From positions 1 through 64,000 of the forward strand of contig JAUUZQ010000006.1 of assembly GCA_030589895.1 (NCBI GenBank): a DNA stretch of 64,000 nucleotides, written 5' to 3'. The translations under genes and the position numbers were made by a program. The notes beneath the pieces are model-generated. The model saw only the letters and a list, made by a program, of their open reading frames with translations, did no database searches and had not been told where the DNA came from. The stretch comes from Bacteroidales bacterium. GTDB taxonomy: Bacteria > Bacteroidota > Bacteroidia > Bacteroidales > GCA-2748055. Positions 8,782-18,532 of the stretch are shown here, piece by piece. Each line of letters starts with the position of its first letter. Position 1 is the stretch's first letter.

Positions 8782-8970
8782 TTATTTTAGCTCCTTCTTT
8801 TTTCTTTGCATATAAGTTATGTTAAAGACAATTGATAAGCCGAAGAGAATTCCTGCAAGTATAGCTATCACGAGGTTATGATTCAGGAAAAAATAGTTTA
8901 CTATGAAACTTATAAAACCCAGGATCATAGAAAATTGTCCGATTATAAGAAGTAAATTGTTATTTTTCAT
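8782..8970 (-). CDS. Small two-TM hypothetical membrane protein
   Basis: Hydrophobic 62-aa ORF adjacent to the LRR gene. Confidence 0.5.
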   Translation of the reverse strand: MKNNNLLLIIGQFSMILGFISFIVNYFFLNHNLVIAILAGILFGLSIVFNITYMQRKKKELK

Positions 8971-9211
8971 CTGGTTCTATTTTGGTTTTTCTAATTTCAG
9001 CCAGTTGTGTTTTTATTGCTTCCCCCATTCTTCCTCCAGATAGCTAGCGGGACCTTTTCTTTCTTTTCCCCCTTCTACCTCCCAATACTATCGGGACCCC
9101 ATTCTTCCTTCCCCTCAGATAACTTCCAATTCGAGATTAATGTTAGTAATAATCCATGAATTATTTACTTTTACTACTGTCAAAAATATCTAAAATTATT
9201 AAATCCGATAT

Positions 9212-10213
9212 ATGAAAGAGTTAAGATGGGGAATTATAGGATGCGGAAATGTCACTGAGGTAAAGAGTGGTCCGGTATTTAATCTGCTTAGAAATTCTTC
9301 ACTGGTGGCAGTAATGCGACGAAACAAGGATAAAGCCGAAGATTATGCCAAAAGACATGGCGTAGCAAAGTGGTATGGGGATGCTGATGATTTGATCATG
9401 GATCCGGATGTCAATGCGATCTATGTGGCAACTCCACCGGATACACATGCTGAATATGCTATCAAAGCAATGGAGGCTGGTAAACCTGTATATGTGGAAA
9501 AACCAATGGCTTTGAATTTTGAAGAGTGTGAGAAGATGCTCTCAGTATCGGAGCGTACGAATACACCTCTCTTTGTCGCTTATTACCGGCGGTCGCTTCC
9601 TGGATTCAGGAAGGTTAAGGAGCTGATAGATAATGAGAAAATAGGGAAGGTCCGGCATATCAACATGCAGCTATATAAGTTTGCCTCTGAGGATGAAAAG
9701 CAGGGTCAGCCAGGATGGAGAGTGGATCCTGCTATTTCCGGAGGGGGACATTTTTTCGATTTAGGATCTCATCAGCTCGACTATCTCGATTACCTGTTCG
9801 GACCGGTAAAGGAGGTCAGTGCTGTTGTGAAAAATATTGCTGGTCTGTATGCCGCAGAAGATTATGTAACAGCCATCTTCTCCTATGAAAATGGAATGGT
9901 TTGCTCAGCGAGTTGGAATTTTGTTTGCACAAAAGAAAACGTTCGTGATACAATTGAGATTGTTGGGGAAAGAGGCAGTATCTCATTCTCCACCTATAGT
10001 TTTGCTCCTGTGCGATTGGTAAATCAGAATGGAACCAGGGAGTTTGAATATCCCAGACCTGATCATGTGCAGTATTATCTTATTCAGGAGGTGGTGGATT
10101 CATTGCTGGGCAATGGAGAAGCACCAAGTACCGGAGTAAGTGCTGCCAGAACAAGTAAGGTGATGGACCAGGTTGTAAAAGAGTATTACGACAACAATAA
10201 AAACTCGCTGTAA
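9212..10213 (+). CDS. Gfo/Idh/MocA-family oxidoreductase
   Basis: RWGIIGCGNVTEVKSG; YVEKPMALN motif. Confidence 0.95.
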   Translation: MKELRWGIIGCGNVTEVKSGPVFNLLRNSSLVAVMRRNKDKAEDYAKRHGVAKWYGDADDLIMDPDVNAIYVATPPDTHAEYAIKAMEAGKPVYVEKPMALNFEECEKMLSVSERTNTPLFVAYYRRSLPGFRKVKELIDNEKIGKVRHINMQLYKFASEDEKQGQPGWRVDPAISGGGHFFDLGSHQLDYLDYLFGPVKEVSAVVKNIAGLYAAEDYVTAIFSYENGMVCSASWNFVCTKENVRDTIEIVGERGSISFSTYSFAPVRLVNQNGTREFEYPRPDHVQYYLIQEVVDSLLGNGEAPSTGVSAARTSKVMDQVVKEYYDNNKNSL

Positions 10214-10264
10214 ATCTATCTTATATAGTTCAATCGATTAGATCAATATGTACTTGCTAGAGAG

Positions 10265-11038
10265 TTAGTCTTCTTTACCAGTAATCTCTTCCGCTATTTT
10301 CTTAATAAACATTCCATCCAGTAAGTCAACATACATTAACCTTACAGACTCACCTTCATAATCTAATGTTTTGCAATTAAGTGGCATCTTTTCAGGTAAG
10401 CTACCAGATATTGTTTGGACAAAAACAGTAGCTGTTAAATAGGCTCCAAGATCTCCCTGGTGACTGCCATCAGATGAAAATAAATTAATCGTTGGTCTGT
10501 ACGCTTTTGCCAGGGCCCAGGCATCACCAACCATGACAGGTACAGCATCGTACTTTTCAGCAGCATCCAGATAAACCTTGTTGATCTGATCCTGGAACTG
10601 AGGTACTTTTTCTCTTGCCCACGTCACATACAGATAAGGCTCGCCTCCATTCTCCCGGATATAATCACAAAATAATCCTGTATATTTCATCAGGCTGTCA
10701 GGCGTATCGATGGCTGACATGCTGAAGTCCTGAAGCACAACAACATCATAGTCCCCATTTTTTATTCTATCCATCGTCTTAAGTCCACGTTTGTTATTCC
10801 AATGCTCACTTAATCTGGCTCCTCCAACTACACTTTTTCTTGTAATAAGCTTGACATTGCTTCCTTCAGAGATAAGAGAGACTATATGGGGCATGTTTTC
10901 TACATAAATGTAGCTATTGCCAACAAAAAGTACTTTCAGGGTGTCCTGACTTTCCTGAGCTGAAACAGATTTCACTGAAACAGTTGCCAGAAGAATAGAT
11001 ATAAGTAGGATGGTACGTGGATGTTTGTTAAAGATCAT
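10265..11038 (-). CDS. SGNH-hydrolase-like / DUF4886-like secreted protein
   Basis: LKVLFVGNSYIYVENMP; SSDGSHQGDLGAYLTA; signal peptide. Confidence 0.75.
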   Translation of the reverse strand: MIFNKHPRTILLISILLATVSVKSVSAQESQDTLKVLFVGNSYIYVENMPHIVSLISEGSNVKLITRKSVVGGARLSEHWNNKRGLKTMDRIKNGDYDVVVLQDFSMSAIDTPDSLMKYTGLFCDYIRENGGEPYLYVTWAREKVPQFQDQINKVYLDAAEKYDAVPVMVGDAWALAKAYRPTINLFSSDGSHQGDLGAYLTATVFVQTISGSLPEKMPLNCKTLDYEGESVRLMYVDLLDGMFIKKIAEEITGKED

Positions 11039-11133
11039 GGATTGTAATTATTCAGTTATTAAAATGTATATCAGGTATTTACGTATTTTGTTTACCTGGT
11101 AAAAATAAAAATTTAGGATCAAATATATTTTGT

Positions 11134-12204
11134 CTAAGACTCATCATTTTCCTCGTTAAATTTCTCAAGAAAATTATATTTTGACTGCTTCATTTTCCAG
11201 CGTTCACGTGCATATTGCTGCATATCTGTGATGGTATCTTTCTCATCAATAATTTCAAATCCCAGAAGTGTTTCGATAATATCTTCCATGGTAATGATTC
11301 CGTCCATCCCTCCATATTCATCAACAACAAGTGCAATATGTTCCTTTTTTTCCAATAGAATTTCCCAAACCCTGAAAAGTGGAGTTGTTTCCGGAACAAC
11401 AACAATATCCCTTCTTATATCGAGAAGTTTCAAATTTTCCGAATCCTCTGCTAGTTTCTCGAATACTGTTTGTCGAAAAATATATCCTGTAATGTTATCT
11501 GAATTTTCAGAAAAAACAGGGATTCGCGAAAAATGCAAGTACTCCTTGTTCTTAAGAAAATCTCTGAGAACCATATTCTCATCAGCAACAGTTACTACTA
11601 CACGTGGCGTTAATATTTCTGATACCCTGATGTTTTTAAGTCTAATTAAATTTTGAATAATTTTATTCTCTTTTTCAGCAAATATTCCTTCTTCAGCTCC
11701 AATATTTGCTAACACAGATATTTCCTCCCTGCTAATAGTTTGGGCATCTTTCTTCCTGGAGAAAATTCTTGTAATAAAGGATGAAATTATAACCAGAGGG
11801 CATGTAATATAGATAGTGAACCTAATGGAATAGGCGGAGATTTTGGCCAGTTCTCTCCAATATCTGGCGCCAATAGTTTTTGGAATTATTTCAGAGATAA
11901 AGAGAATCAAAATGGTAAGAATGACAGATACCAATCCAAAATATACCTCACCAAAAACTTTTGTTGCTTGTGCTCCCACACCTGCCGCTCCAATTGTATG
12001 GGCAACTGTGTTCAATGATAATATCGCAGACAATGGCCTGTCAATATTTTGCTTCAGTTTGATAAATAATTTAGCAGATTTACTGCCATTGTTTTCTTTT
12101 AACCTCAGGTAAGACATGGAGGTTGAGAGTAAAACGGCTTCCATAATTGAACAAAGAAATGAAACAATTATAGCAAGAGACAGATAAAAAAATAGGAGTA
12201 TCAT
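11134..12204 (-). CDS. CNNM/CorC-type transporter-associated protein (DUF21 + CBS)
   Basis: N-terminal TM DUF21 domain, CBS pair, DEYGGMDGIITMEDIIETLLG. Confidence 0.93.
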   Translation of the reverse strand: MILLFFYLSLAIIVSFLCSIMEAVLLSTSMSYLRLKENNGSKSAKLFIKLKQNIDRPLSAILSLNTVAHTIGAAGVGAQATKVFGEVYFGLVSVILTILILFISEIIPKTIGARYWRELAKISAYSIRFTIYITCPLVIISSFITRIFSRKKDAQTISREEISVLANIGAEEGIFAEKENKIIQNLIRLKNIRVSEILTPRVVVTVADENMVLRDFLKNKEYLHFSRIPVFSENSDNITGYIFRQTVFEKLAEDSENLKLLDIRRDIVVVPETTPLFRVWEILLEKKEHIALVVDEYGGMDGIITMEDIIETLLGFEIIDEKDTITDMQQYARERWKMKQSKYNFLEKFNEENDES

Positions 12205-12209
12205 TTATT

Positions 12210-12217
12210 CAAATATA
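12210..12217 (-). promoter_or_regulatory. Putative -7 box TATATTTG, 5 nt from ATG
   Basis: TATATTTG-AATAA-ATG on the minus strand. Confidence 0.5.
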
Positions 12218-12226
12218 GTTATTTTA

Positions 12227-13813
12227 CTATTTACTTATCTGACTTCCCCACCAATCGTCATTTGGCTTCCACCCCTCCGTCAAGGTATTCCTGCGTTGCT
12301 TTTCTAATCTTGGTAGTTGCACATCTACAATCTTTTGATGTTTTACTTTGGAAATTTGGGTGTCAAATTCAGGATCAGGGATTGGAAATTTTGCATTTAC
12401 AGAATTAAGCCAATCAAGAAGTTGAGTACTCATTCCGGATGTTATATCTGTATGATCCCCTGCAACATTATTCTTTTCGAATGGATCATCATGCAAATTG
12501 TATAGTTCATTGCTATTATCTTCCCAGTAATGTATTAATTTCCAATCACCCTCTCTCATGATCGAAGAGGGGTCACCACCCTGATTACCATAATGCGGAT
12601 AATGCCAATAAAGAGGTCTGTTGCTAATAGTTTTGCCATTTAGCAGTGGGACCAGACTAACGCCATCGATGTGCTCCTCAGGTCTTTGAGCGACTCCTGT
12701 TAGTTCCAGAATAGTAGGGTAGAAGTCAGTTCCGCTTACAGGCACATCACATTCCGTTCCATTCTGATGGAGCCAGGGGACAGATATGAGATAGGGCTCT
12801 TTTATTCCACCTTCCCATTGGTAACCCTTTCCACCTCTTAGGGGAAGATTGCTGGTGGCAAAGTTATCTCCTGAAGCTACACCTCCATTGTCGGAAGTAA
12901 AGATTATAACTGTATTTTCCTTGAGGCCGAGTTCATCCAGCGTATGAAGTACGAAGCCAACCGCATCATCCATCTGCTCTACTAAACCTGCATAAACAGG
13001 ATTATCCTGTTCAACCCGAATGGGTAACCTTCGCTCCATTTCAAACCCTGATTCAGCGATTCCGGAGGACTCAGCCTTGTCCCTGTACTTTTCCCATTTC
13101 TCTTTTGTAGTCTGAATAGGAGCGTGTACTGCGTAAAAGGAGAGCTGCGCATAGAATGGGCTATCTTTGTTTTCCTTAATGAATTTAACCGTCTCTTTTG
13201 CTAATTTCATGGAGAGGCTCATCCCTTTCTCATCAGGGTAATCCTCCATTTTAGGATTATTAAATGGTGAGAAGTATCCTCCGCTATACGGACCACCCTT
13301 TTCGTAACCACCCTTATTAATGTCAAAACCATGGTCTTCAGGATAAGATCCTTCACCTCCCAGATGCCATTTACCGGCAAAAAAAGTTTTATATCCTGCT
13401 TCATGTAAAGCTTCTGGCAGCGTTATATATTCATGAGGCAAATGAGGGACATAGTCGGCAGGAAGCAATACGCTGTTTCGATTCATTTTTCTCCATTCTT
13501 CACCAGTCCTGGCACCGATATAATCTGTAATACCATGTCTGGCAGGAAATTTCCCACTCATGATGCTGGCCCTCGAGGGACTACAAACCTGGCATGTTGC
13601 ATATCCGTTGCTGAAAACCATTGCATTGTCAGCAATATGATCAATATTAGGCGTCTCATAATAATCACTTCCCATACAACTAAGGTCATGATAGCCCAGA
13701 TCATCAGCTATAATAAAAAGGATATTCGGATTTTCAACTGTATCAGATTGATTGCAAGCTGGTAATAAGGCTGCAGAAGCTATTAGAATGGAGATTCGAA
13801 AGTTATTTATCAT
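12227..13813 (-). CDS. Sulfatase (S1-like)
   Basis: CSPSRASIMSG FGly motif; lipoprotein-like signal. Confidence 0.93.
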   Translation of the reverse strand: MINNFRISILIASAALLPACNQSDTVENPNILFIIADDLGYHDLSCMGSDYYETPNIDHIADNAMVFSNGYATCQVCSPSRASIMSGKFPARHGITDYIGARTGEEWRKMNRNSVLLPADYVPHLPHEYITLPEALHEAGYKTFFAGKWHLGGEGSYPEDHGFDINKGGYEKGGPYSGGYFSPFNNPKMEDYPDEKGMSLSMKLAKETVKFIKENKDSPFYAQLSFYAVHAPIQTTKEKWEKYRDKAESSGIAESGFEMERRLPIRVEQDNPVYAGLVEQMDDAVGFVLHTLDELGLKENTVIIFTSDNGGVASGDNFATSNLPLRGGKGYQWEGGIKEPYLISVPWLHQNGTECDVPVSGTDFYPTILELTGVAQRPEEHIDGVSLVPLLNGKTISNRPLYWHYPHYGNQGGDPSSIMREGDWKLIHYWEDNSNELYNLHDDPFEKNNVAGDHTDITSGMSTQLLDWLNSVNAKFPIPDPEFDTQISKVKHQKIVDVQLPRLEKQRRNTLTEGWKPNDDWWGSQISK

Positions 13814-13823
13814 GATAAAGTAA

Positions 13824-15353
13824 TTAGAAATTTTGTTTCACTTTTAAATAGTATTCTGATAAATCTGATACTTTTCCGGGGAGTGAATCAGATAGATTGA
13901 CAAGCTCAGTGGGGTCATTTATCATGTCATACAATTCCCATGGACCATTATTGGTCCTCACAATCTTATATCCATCACTTCTGAACATTCTGAATTTCTC
14001 CAGTCCTGACATGAAGTAATCAGGTTCAACCCGCTTTTCTCCTTTAAATATGGGAAGGAGTGAAGCGCCATGCAATGGTAGACTGGCAAAATTTTCTATT
14101 GAATCCGGATAAGGTATATCCATGATATCAAGTAGTGTAGGAGCAATGTCTACAATGTGACCAATCTGATGAGTAAATGTGTTTGGACGAATTACACCCG
14201 GCCATGAGACAATAAACGGAGTGTGACTTCCCCCTTCATGTCCGTATTGTTTATAGTAGCGATATGGCGTATTCCCTACGTTTGCCCATGCTGCCCGCAA
14301 ACTCCAATAGGAGCTGTCAGGACCGGGCTGAACATCAGGGATTTTATTTGACTCGTATGGACAAGAGCCATTGTCGATCAGGAACATAATGATAGTATTG
14401 TCCAATTTCCCTTCTTCTCTTAATCGTTCGATAATCCTACCGATATTCTGGTCCAATCTGTCAACCATTGCTGCATAAACAGCCATTTCAAGATCAAGCG
14501 AGTCTTGTTGCCCCTCAGACAGACTATTCCAGGGATAGTAATCGGTGTAGTTTGAATGAAAGGGTCCTCTAAATTTATTTATGTTTCCTTCGGGCGAACT
14601 GAGATTTGCATTTTCCGGCAGTATATTCAAATTCTGCATTCTCATAAATCTTTCAATCCGCAGTGAATCCCAGCCTTTCAGGTATTTTCCCCTGTATTTC
14701 TCAATATCTTCAGGTCTGGCCTGTAGGGGATAATGTGCAGCGTGGTAGGGGAGATAGAGGAAAAAAGGACCATCCTTCTCAAATGCTTCATCCAGCCAGT
14801 TCAATGCATAATCGCTTATGAAATCGGTTTTATACATCGGTGATTCTTCATATTCAATATCATCTGCTGATATTTCCTTGCCCTCCAGAAAAAAAGGACG
14901 TTCAAATTCTCCGGATGGAGGTCGGAAATACTCTGTTGTGGCCCAAAAATAGAGGGAATGATCGAAAACGTTTTCAGCCTTACAATAATCAGGCACCCAG
15001 GAGTCAAAATGCTCTTTACCACTCATAATATTGTAATAACCAGCCTTTTTTGTGAGTTGTGCAATATGGACAGCACCCTCACCTCCCTGGTATAGCCCTG
15101 TTAGCAGGCTTGACCTGGTGGGATTGCATTTGGCCATATTGTAAAAAGTCGTAAAGCGGAGACCTTCAGCTGCCAGTCGATCGATATTGGGAGTCTCAAT
15201 TTCACTCCCATAGCATCCGATATCTGATATTCCTATGTCATCGGCCATGATCAGGACAATGTTGGGTAAGGCATTTTCAGACTCTGAACAGGAGACCAAT
15301 GTAAGAGTAGCGGTAAGAATTGTAGCTGATTTAAGACTGTTGATGTTGAGCAT
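13824..15353 (-). CDS. Sulfatase (S1-like), apparently shortened after the FGly motif
   Basis: CNPTRSSLLTGLYQ FGly motif, then directly GGEGAVHIAQLTKKAGYY. Confidence 0.9.
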   Translation of the reverse strand: MLNINSLKSATILTATLTLVSCSESENALPNIVLIMADDIGISDIGCYGSEIETPNIDRLAAEGLRFTTFYNMAKCNPTRSSLLTGLYQGGEGAVHIAQLTKKAGYYNIMSGKEHFDSWVPDYCKAENVFDHSLYFWATTEYFRPPSGEFERPFFLEGKEISADDIEYEESPMYKTDFISDYALNWLDEAFEKDGPFFLYLPYHAAHYPLQARPEDIEKYRGKYLKGWDSLRIERFMRMQNLNILPENANLSSPEGNINKFRGPFHSNYTDYYPWNSLSEGQQDSLDLEMAVYAAMVDRLDQNIGRIIERLREEGKLDNTIIMFLIDNGSCPYESNKIPDVQPGPDSSYWSLRAAWANVGNTPYRYYKQYGHEGGSHTPFIVSWPGVIRPNTFTHQIGHIVDIAPTLLDIMDIPYPDSIENFASLPLHGASLLPIFKGEKRVEPDYFMSGLEKFRMFRSDGYKIVRTNNGPWELYDMINDPTELVNLSDSLPGKVSDLSEYYLKVKQNF

Positions 15354-15500
15354 ATTAGTATCTTGAAGTTAAAGTTATCAATAAGATATAACTGTAAACA
15401 GATCAATCAAGAGAGAGTATCTGATTTCTCATGAATTATGGCCTGACAATAAAGCAATTTTTAAATATAAGATTATAGCTCTATGAATCCAAGAATAAAA

Positions 15501-15508
15501 TATCTTTG
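15501..15508 (+). promoter_or_regulatory. Putative -7 box TATCTTTG, 5 nt from ATG at 15514
   Basis: TATCTTTG-TGGGG-ATG. Confidence 0.5.
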
Positions 15509-15513
15509 TGGGG

Positions 15514-16758
15514 ATGAATAAGTATGATGTTATAGTGGTAGGAGCAGGACCGGCAGGATTACTGGCAGCAGGAAGAGCAGCAGAGCTAGGAGGGAAAGTT
15601 CTCTTGCTGGAGAAGATGAGGCAGGAGGGAAGAAAGTTACTGATAACAGGCAAGGGAAGGTGCAATATTACCAATGATGCTGCTATTGGAGAGTTTATTA
15701 CACATGTTTATCCGGATGGGCGTTTCCTTAGAAATGCTTTTTCTCAATTCTTTTCGAGCGAAATTATAGATTTGCTACAGCAGCATGGTGTTGAAGTTAC
15801 TTTGGAACGTGGTGGGCGTTATTTCCCGGCCAGTAATAAGTCGGCCGATGTGCTCAAGGCGATACTTCTTTGGCTTAAGCGTTCTAATGTTGAAATCAGG
15901 TGTGGAGAAAGGGTAGAGAAGCTTATTGTGGAAGATAGTACTATCAGCGGTGTTCAGGTCAATGGAAAAATAATTAATGCAGGGAGTGTTATTCTTGCTA
16001 CAGGAGGAAAGTCTTATCCTGCAACAGGATCCAATGGTGATGGATATGAACTGGCGAAAGAGGTGGGGCACTCAATAGAGACAGCCATTCCTGCGCTTGT
16101 ACCACTTGAAACGGAAGGAGATACTGCGCTGAGTCTGCAGGGACTCAATTTGAAAAATGTGAGCGCACAGGTTTGGGTAAACGATAAAAAGTCAGGGGAA
16201 GATTTCGGAGAGATGATCTTTACTCATTTTGGATTGTCAGGTCCCATTATTCTGACATTGAGTCGGATAGCTGTGAAGGCACTGAATGCGAAAAGCAAGG
16301 TTGAGATTCTAATAGACCTCAAGCCAGCGCTTGATGAGCAGAAACTGGACAATAGGTTACAAAGAGATTTGAATGAGCATGGTAAGAAGCAAGTTGGAAA
16401 TATCTTTCGTTACTGGCTGCCTGCTACGATGATCCCTGTATTTATTAAGCTATTGGGAATTGATCCTGAAAAGGAATGTCACCAGATATCTTCGAAGGAG
16501 CGTAAAAAGATTCGCTATCTATTGAAGAACCTACGTTTTCAGGTAGTACGGCATCGATCCTTTAAAGAGGCAATCATCACTGCAGGAGGTGTTTCCACCA
16601 AAGAAATTTCACCTAAAAAAATGGAATCGAAGCTGGTTAAAGGATTATTTTTTGCCGGTGAAATGATAGACCTGGATGCAGAGACAGGAGGGTATAACCT
16701 GCAGATAGCCTATTCAACAGGGTGGCTGGCAGGAAATTCGAGTATGTCTATTGTTTAA
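15514..16758 (+). CDS. NAD(P)/FAD-dependent oxidoreductase, HI0933/BaiN family
   Basis: DVIVVGAGPAGLLAAGRAAELGGKVLLLEK; GGRYFPASNKSADV; AETGGYNLQIAYSTGWLAG. Confidence 0.93.
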   Translation: MNKYDVIVVGAGPAGLLAAGRAAELGGKVLLLEKMRQEGRKLLITGKGRCNITNDAAIGEFITHVYPDGRFLRNAFSQFFSSEIIDLLQQHGVEVTLERGGRYFPASNKSADVLKAILLWLKRSNVEIRCGERVEKLIVEDSTISGVQVNGKIINAGSVILATGGKSYPATGSNGDGYELAKEVGHSIETAIPALVPLETEGDTALSLQGLNLKNVSAQVWVNDKKSGEDFGEMIFTHFGLSGPIILTLSRIAVKALNAKSKVEILIDLKPALDEQKLDNRLQRDLNEHGKKQVGNIFRYWLPATMIPVFIKLLGIDPEKECHQISSKERKKIRYLLKNLRFQVVRHRSFKEAIITAGGVSTKEISPKKMESKLVKGLFFAGEMIDLDAETGGYNLQIAYSTGWLAGNSSMSIV

Positions 16759-16782
16759 TTGAATTGATGGATTACATCGAAG

Positions 16783-18291
16783 TTATTCCTTGAAACTGAT
16801 GTTGAGGTAATTATAGTTTTTAAGATACAGGAGAGGTATGACCATCTCATTGTTCAGTTTGTCGTAGTATTGAAGAGGCATTGGCGTTTTCATCCTTTTT
16901 TTTGTCTTGCGATAAATTATACTGCTTGACATCTCACCTGAGGGACCCATGCTTATAAGCCTGAGATTCGCTTTCTCATAAGGATAGAAAGATTTCCTTC
17001 GAACACCGGGCGACAAAAATTCATTTTTATCAGACTCATTGAAAATAATATAAATCTTGTCTGTAAACTTTGGTGCATGAACGCAGTATGATGAATAATT
17101 AAATTCTGAATCAAGATCAATATTCTGTCTTTTTTGAATTACCCTTGTCCAGTTAAGTATTCCTCCCGGACTAAAGCATGTAGCTATTATATTCTGATAG
17201 GTGTCATAATGCTGGTCATATTGATTTTCTGCGAGCATGATGAAATCTCCATTATTTCTTCTGATAAGATTCTTTATCCTGAACTCAAACAATTCTTCAG
17301 AATCATTTTTTTTATTTTCAGCAATCGCTTCCTTCAAGACCGTGCGCTCAAATTTATAATATGCTAAATTGAAAAAATTCCCACTTCTATTGTCAAGTTC
17401 AAAAAAGAAAATTCCATTTGCCAAACCAGGAAAACGGGAGTGAGAATAAAAACCTGTACATACGAGCAGATGATTATCCCCGGGTTCGATCTGCACGCTA
17501 CTAATGTAAAGTTCCGGAAGACTCAATGTATATGTATTAACTATTTGTCCATTTTCGGTGGCAGCCACCAAATGATAACGATTGGTGAAACTTCTCCTGA
17601 GGTGCTGCATATTCGGCTCATCCAGAAGACTAATAAAAAAAACATCTCCATCGTCGCTCACTTTTATGATAGATTTTCTTGGTGGATTTCTGGAATAAAT
17701 AATTTTCTCTTTCATTTCCCATTCAAGATTAAAGTCCTCCCCATATAACATTAGGTGTAAGTCCTGAACAAAATTACTAAGTGCATTAAGTTTACTATAA
17801 ACCAATAGCTTGTCATGCTGTCTTGATAGCTGAAAACTAAATTCAGACTTCCATCCGGCCTGATTGGGGATATTCATTAAAAGACGAACATCATTATTGC
17901 GCTCCAGGGTCTCTTTATTAATGGTTTCAACAAACAGGAGCATTCTTTTCAGGCGCTCTTCCGTTGTAAACATATAGATCGTATCATGAAAATGACACAG
18001 TCCAAGTAACTCTTTCCTCTGAATCAGCTTTTTCAGGTTAAGATCTTCACGCTGAATTAATTGGTATTGTTTGTCCAGACGCTCAATGGCAGGCTTGTAA
18101 TCGAAGGTATATGCATAATATCCGTTCTCATCATGGCCGAATATTTGAGGGACGATAATATCTTTGGACAGATTCAACTCAGAACCATGGTAAAGGTCAA
18201 TTAATTCATTGCTCTGCTGTGCTGAGGCCGGCAATATAATAAACAACAGTATTATATGAATTGGAATGATATATAATCTGAATGCACTCAT
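16783..18291 (-). CDS. Hypothetical secreted protein
   Basis: Long ORF with N-terminal signal peptide ending SAQQ. Confidence 0.65.
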   Translation of the reverse strand: MSAFRLYIIPIHIILLFIILPASAQQSNELIDLYHGSELNLSKDIIVPQIFGHDENGYYAYTFDYKPAIERLDKQYQLIQREDLNLKKLIQRKELLGLCHFHDTIYMFTTEERLKRMLLFVETINKETLERNNDVRLLMNIPNQAGWKSEFSFQLSRQHDKLLVYSKLNALSNFVQDLHLMLYGEDFNLEWEMKEKIIYSRNPPRKSIIKVSDDGDVFFISLLDEPNMQHLRRSFTNRYHLVAATENGQIVNTYTLSLPELYISSVQIEPGDNHLLVCTGFYSHSRFPGLANGIFFFELDNRSGNFFNLAYYKFERTVLKEAIAENKKNDSEELFEFRIKNLIRRNNGDFIMLAENQYDQHYDTYQNIIATCFSPGGILNWTRVIQKRQNIDLDSEFNYSSYCVHAPKFTDKIYIIFNESDKNEFLSPGVRRKSFYPYEKANLRLISMGPSGEMSSSIIYRKTKKRMKTPMPLQYYDKLNNEMVIPLLYLKNYNYLNISFKE

Positions 18292-18339
18292 AACCTACTT
18301 TTTTCTTATCGTTAATCAAATTAGAAAATAAAGCAATTA

Positions 18340-18368
18340 TTTTACGATAGTTTAGCTTGATCGTAAAA
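18340..18368. promoter_or_regulatory. 9-bp inverted repeat upstream of 16783..18291
   Basis: TTTTACGAT-N11-ATCGTAAAA, about 50 bp upstream of the start codon. Confidence 0.45.
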
Positions 18369-18532
18369 GGGGTGTGAGAGCTGGCTCCATCTATTATTGT
18401 TATAAGGGAATAAAATAGACGGTCGTGTATGCTAATGGTTTTTAACTAAGCTAAGGCAAATTATGAATAATGTATGACAATTAAAAATCCTGAAGTTATA
18501 GACTGCAAAAGCATATATTGTAAATCTTCCCT

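Noticed and set aside
11190-11405. 71-aa minus ORF overlapping the CNNM/CorC gene in another frame
   Set aside because: Out-of-frame shadow of a well-supported CDS.
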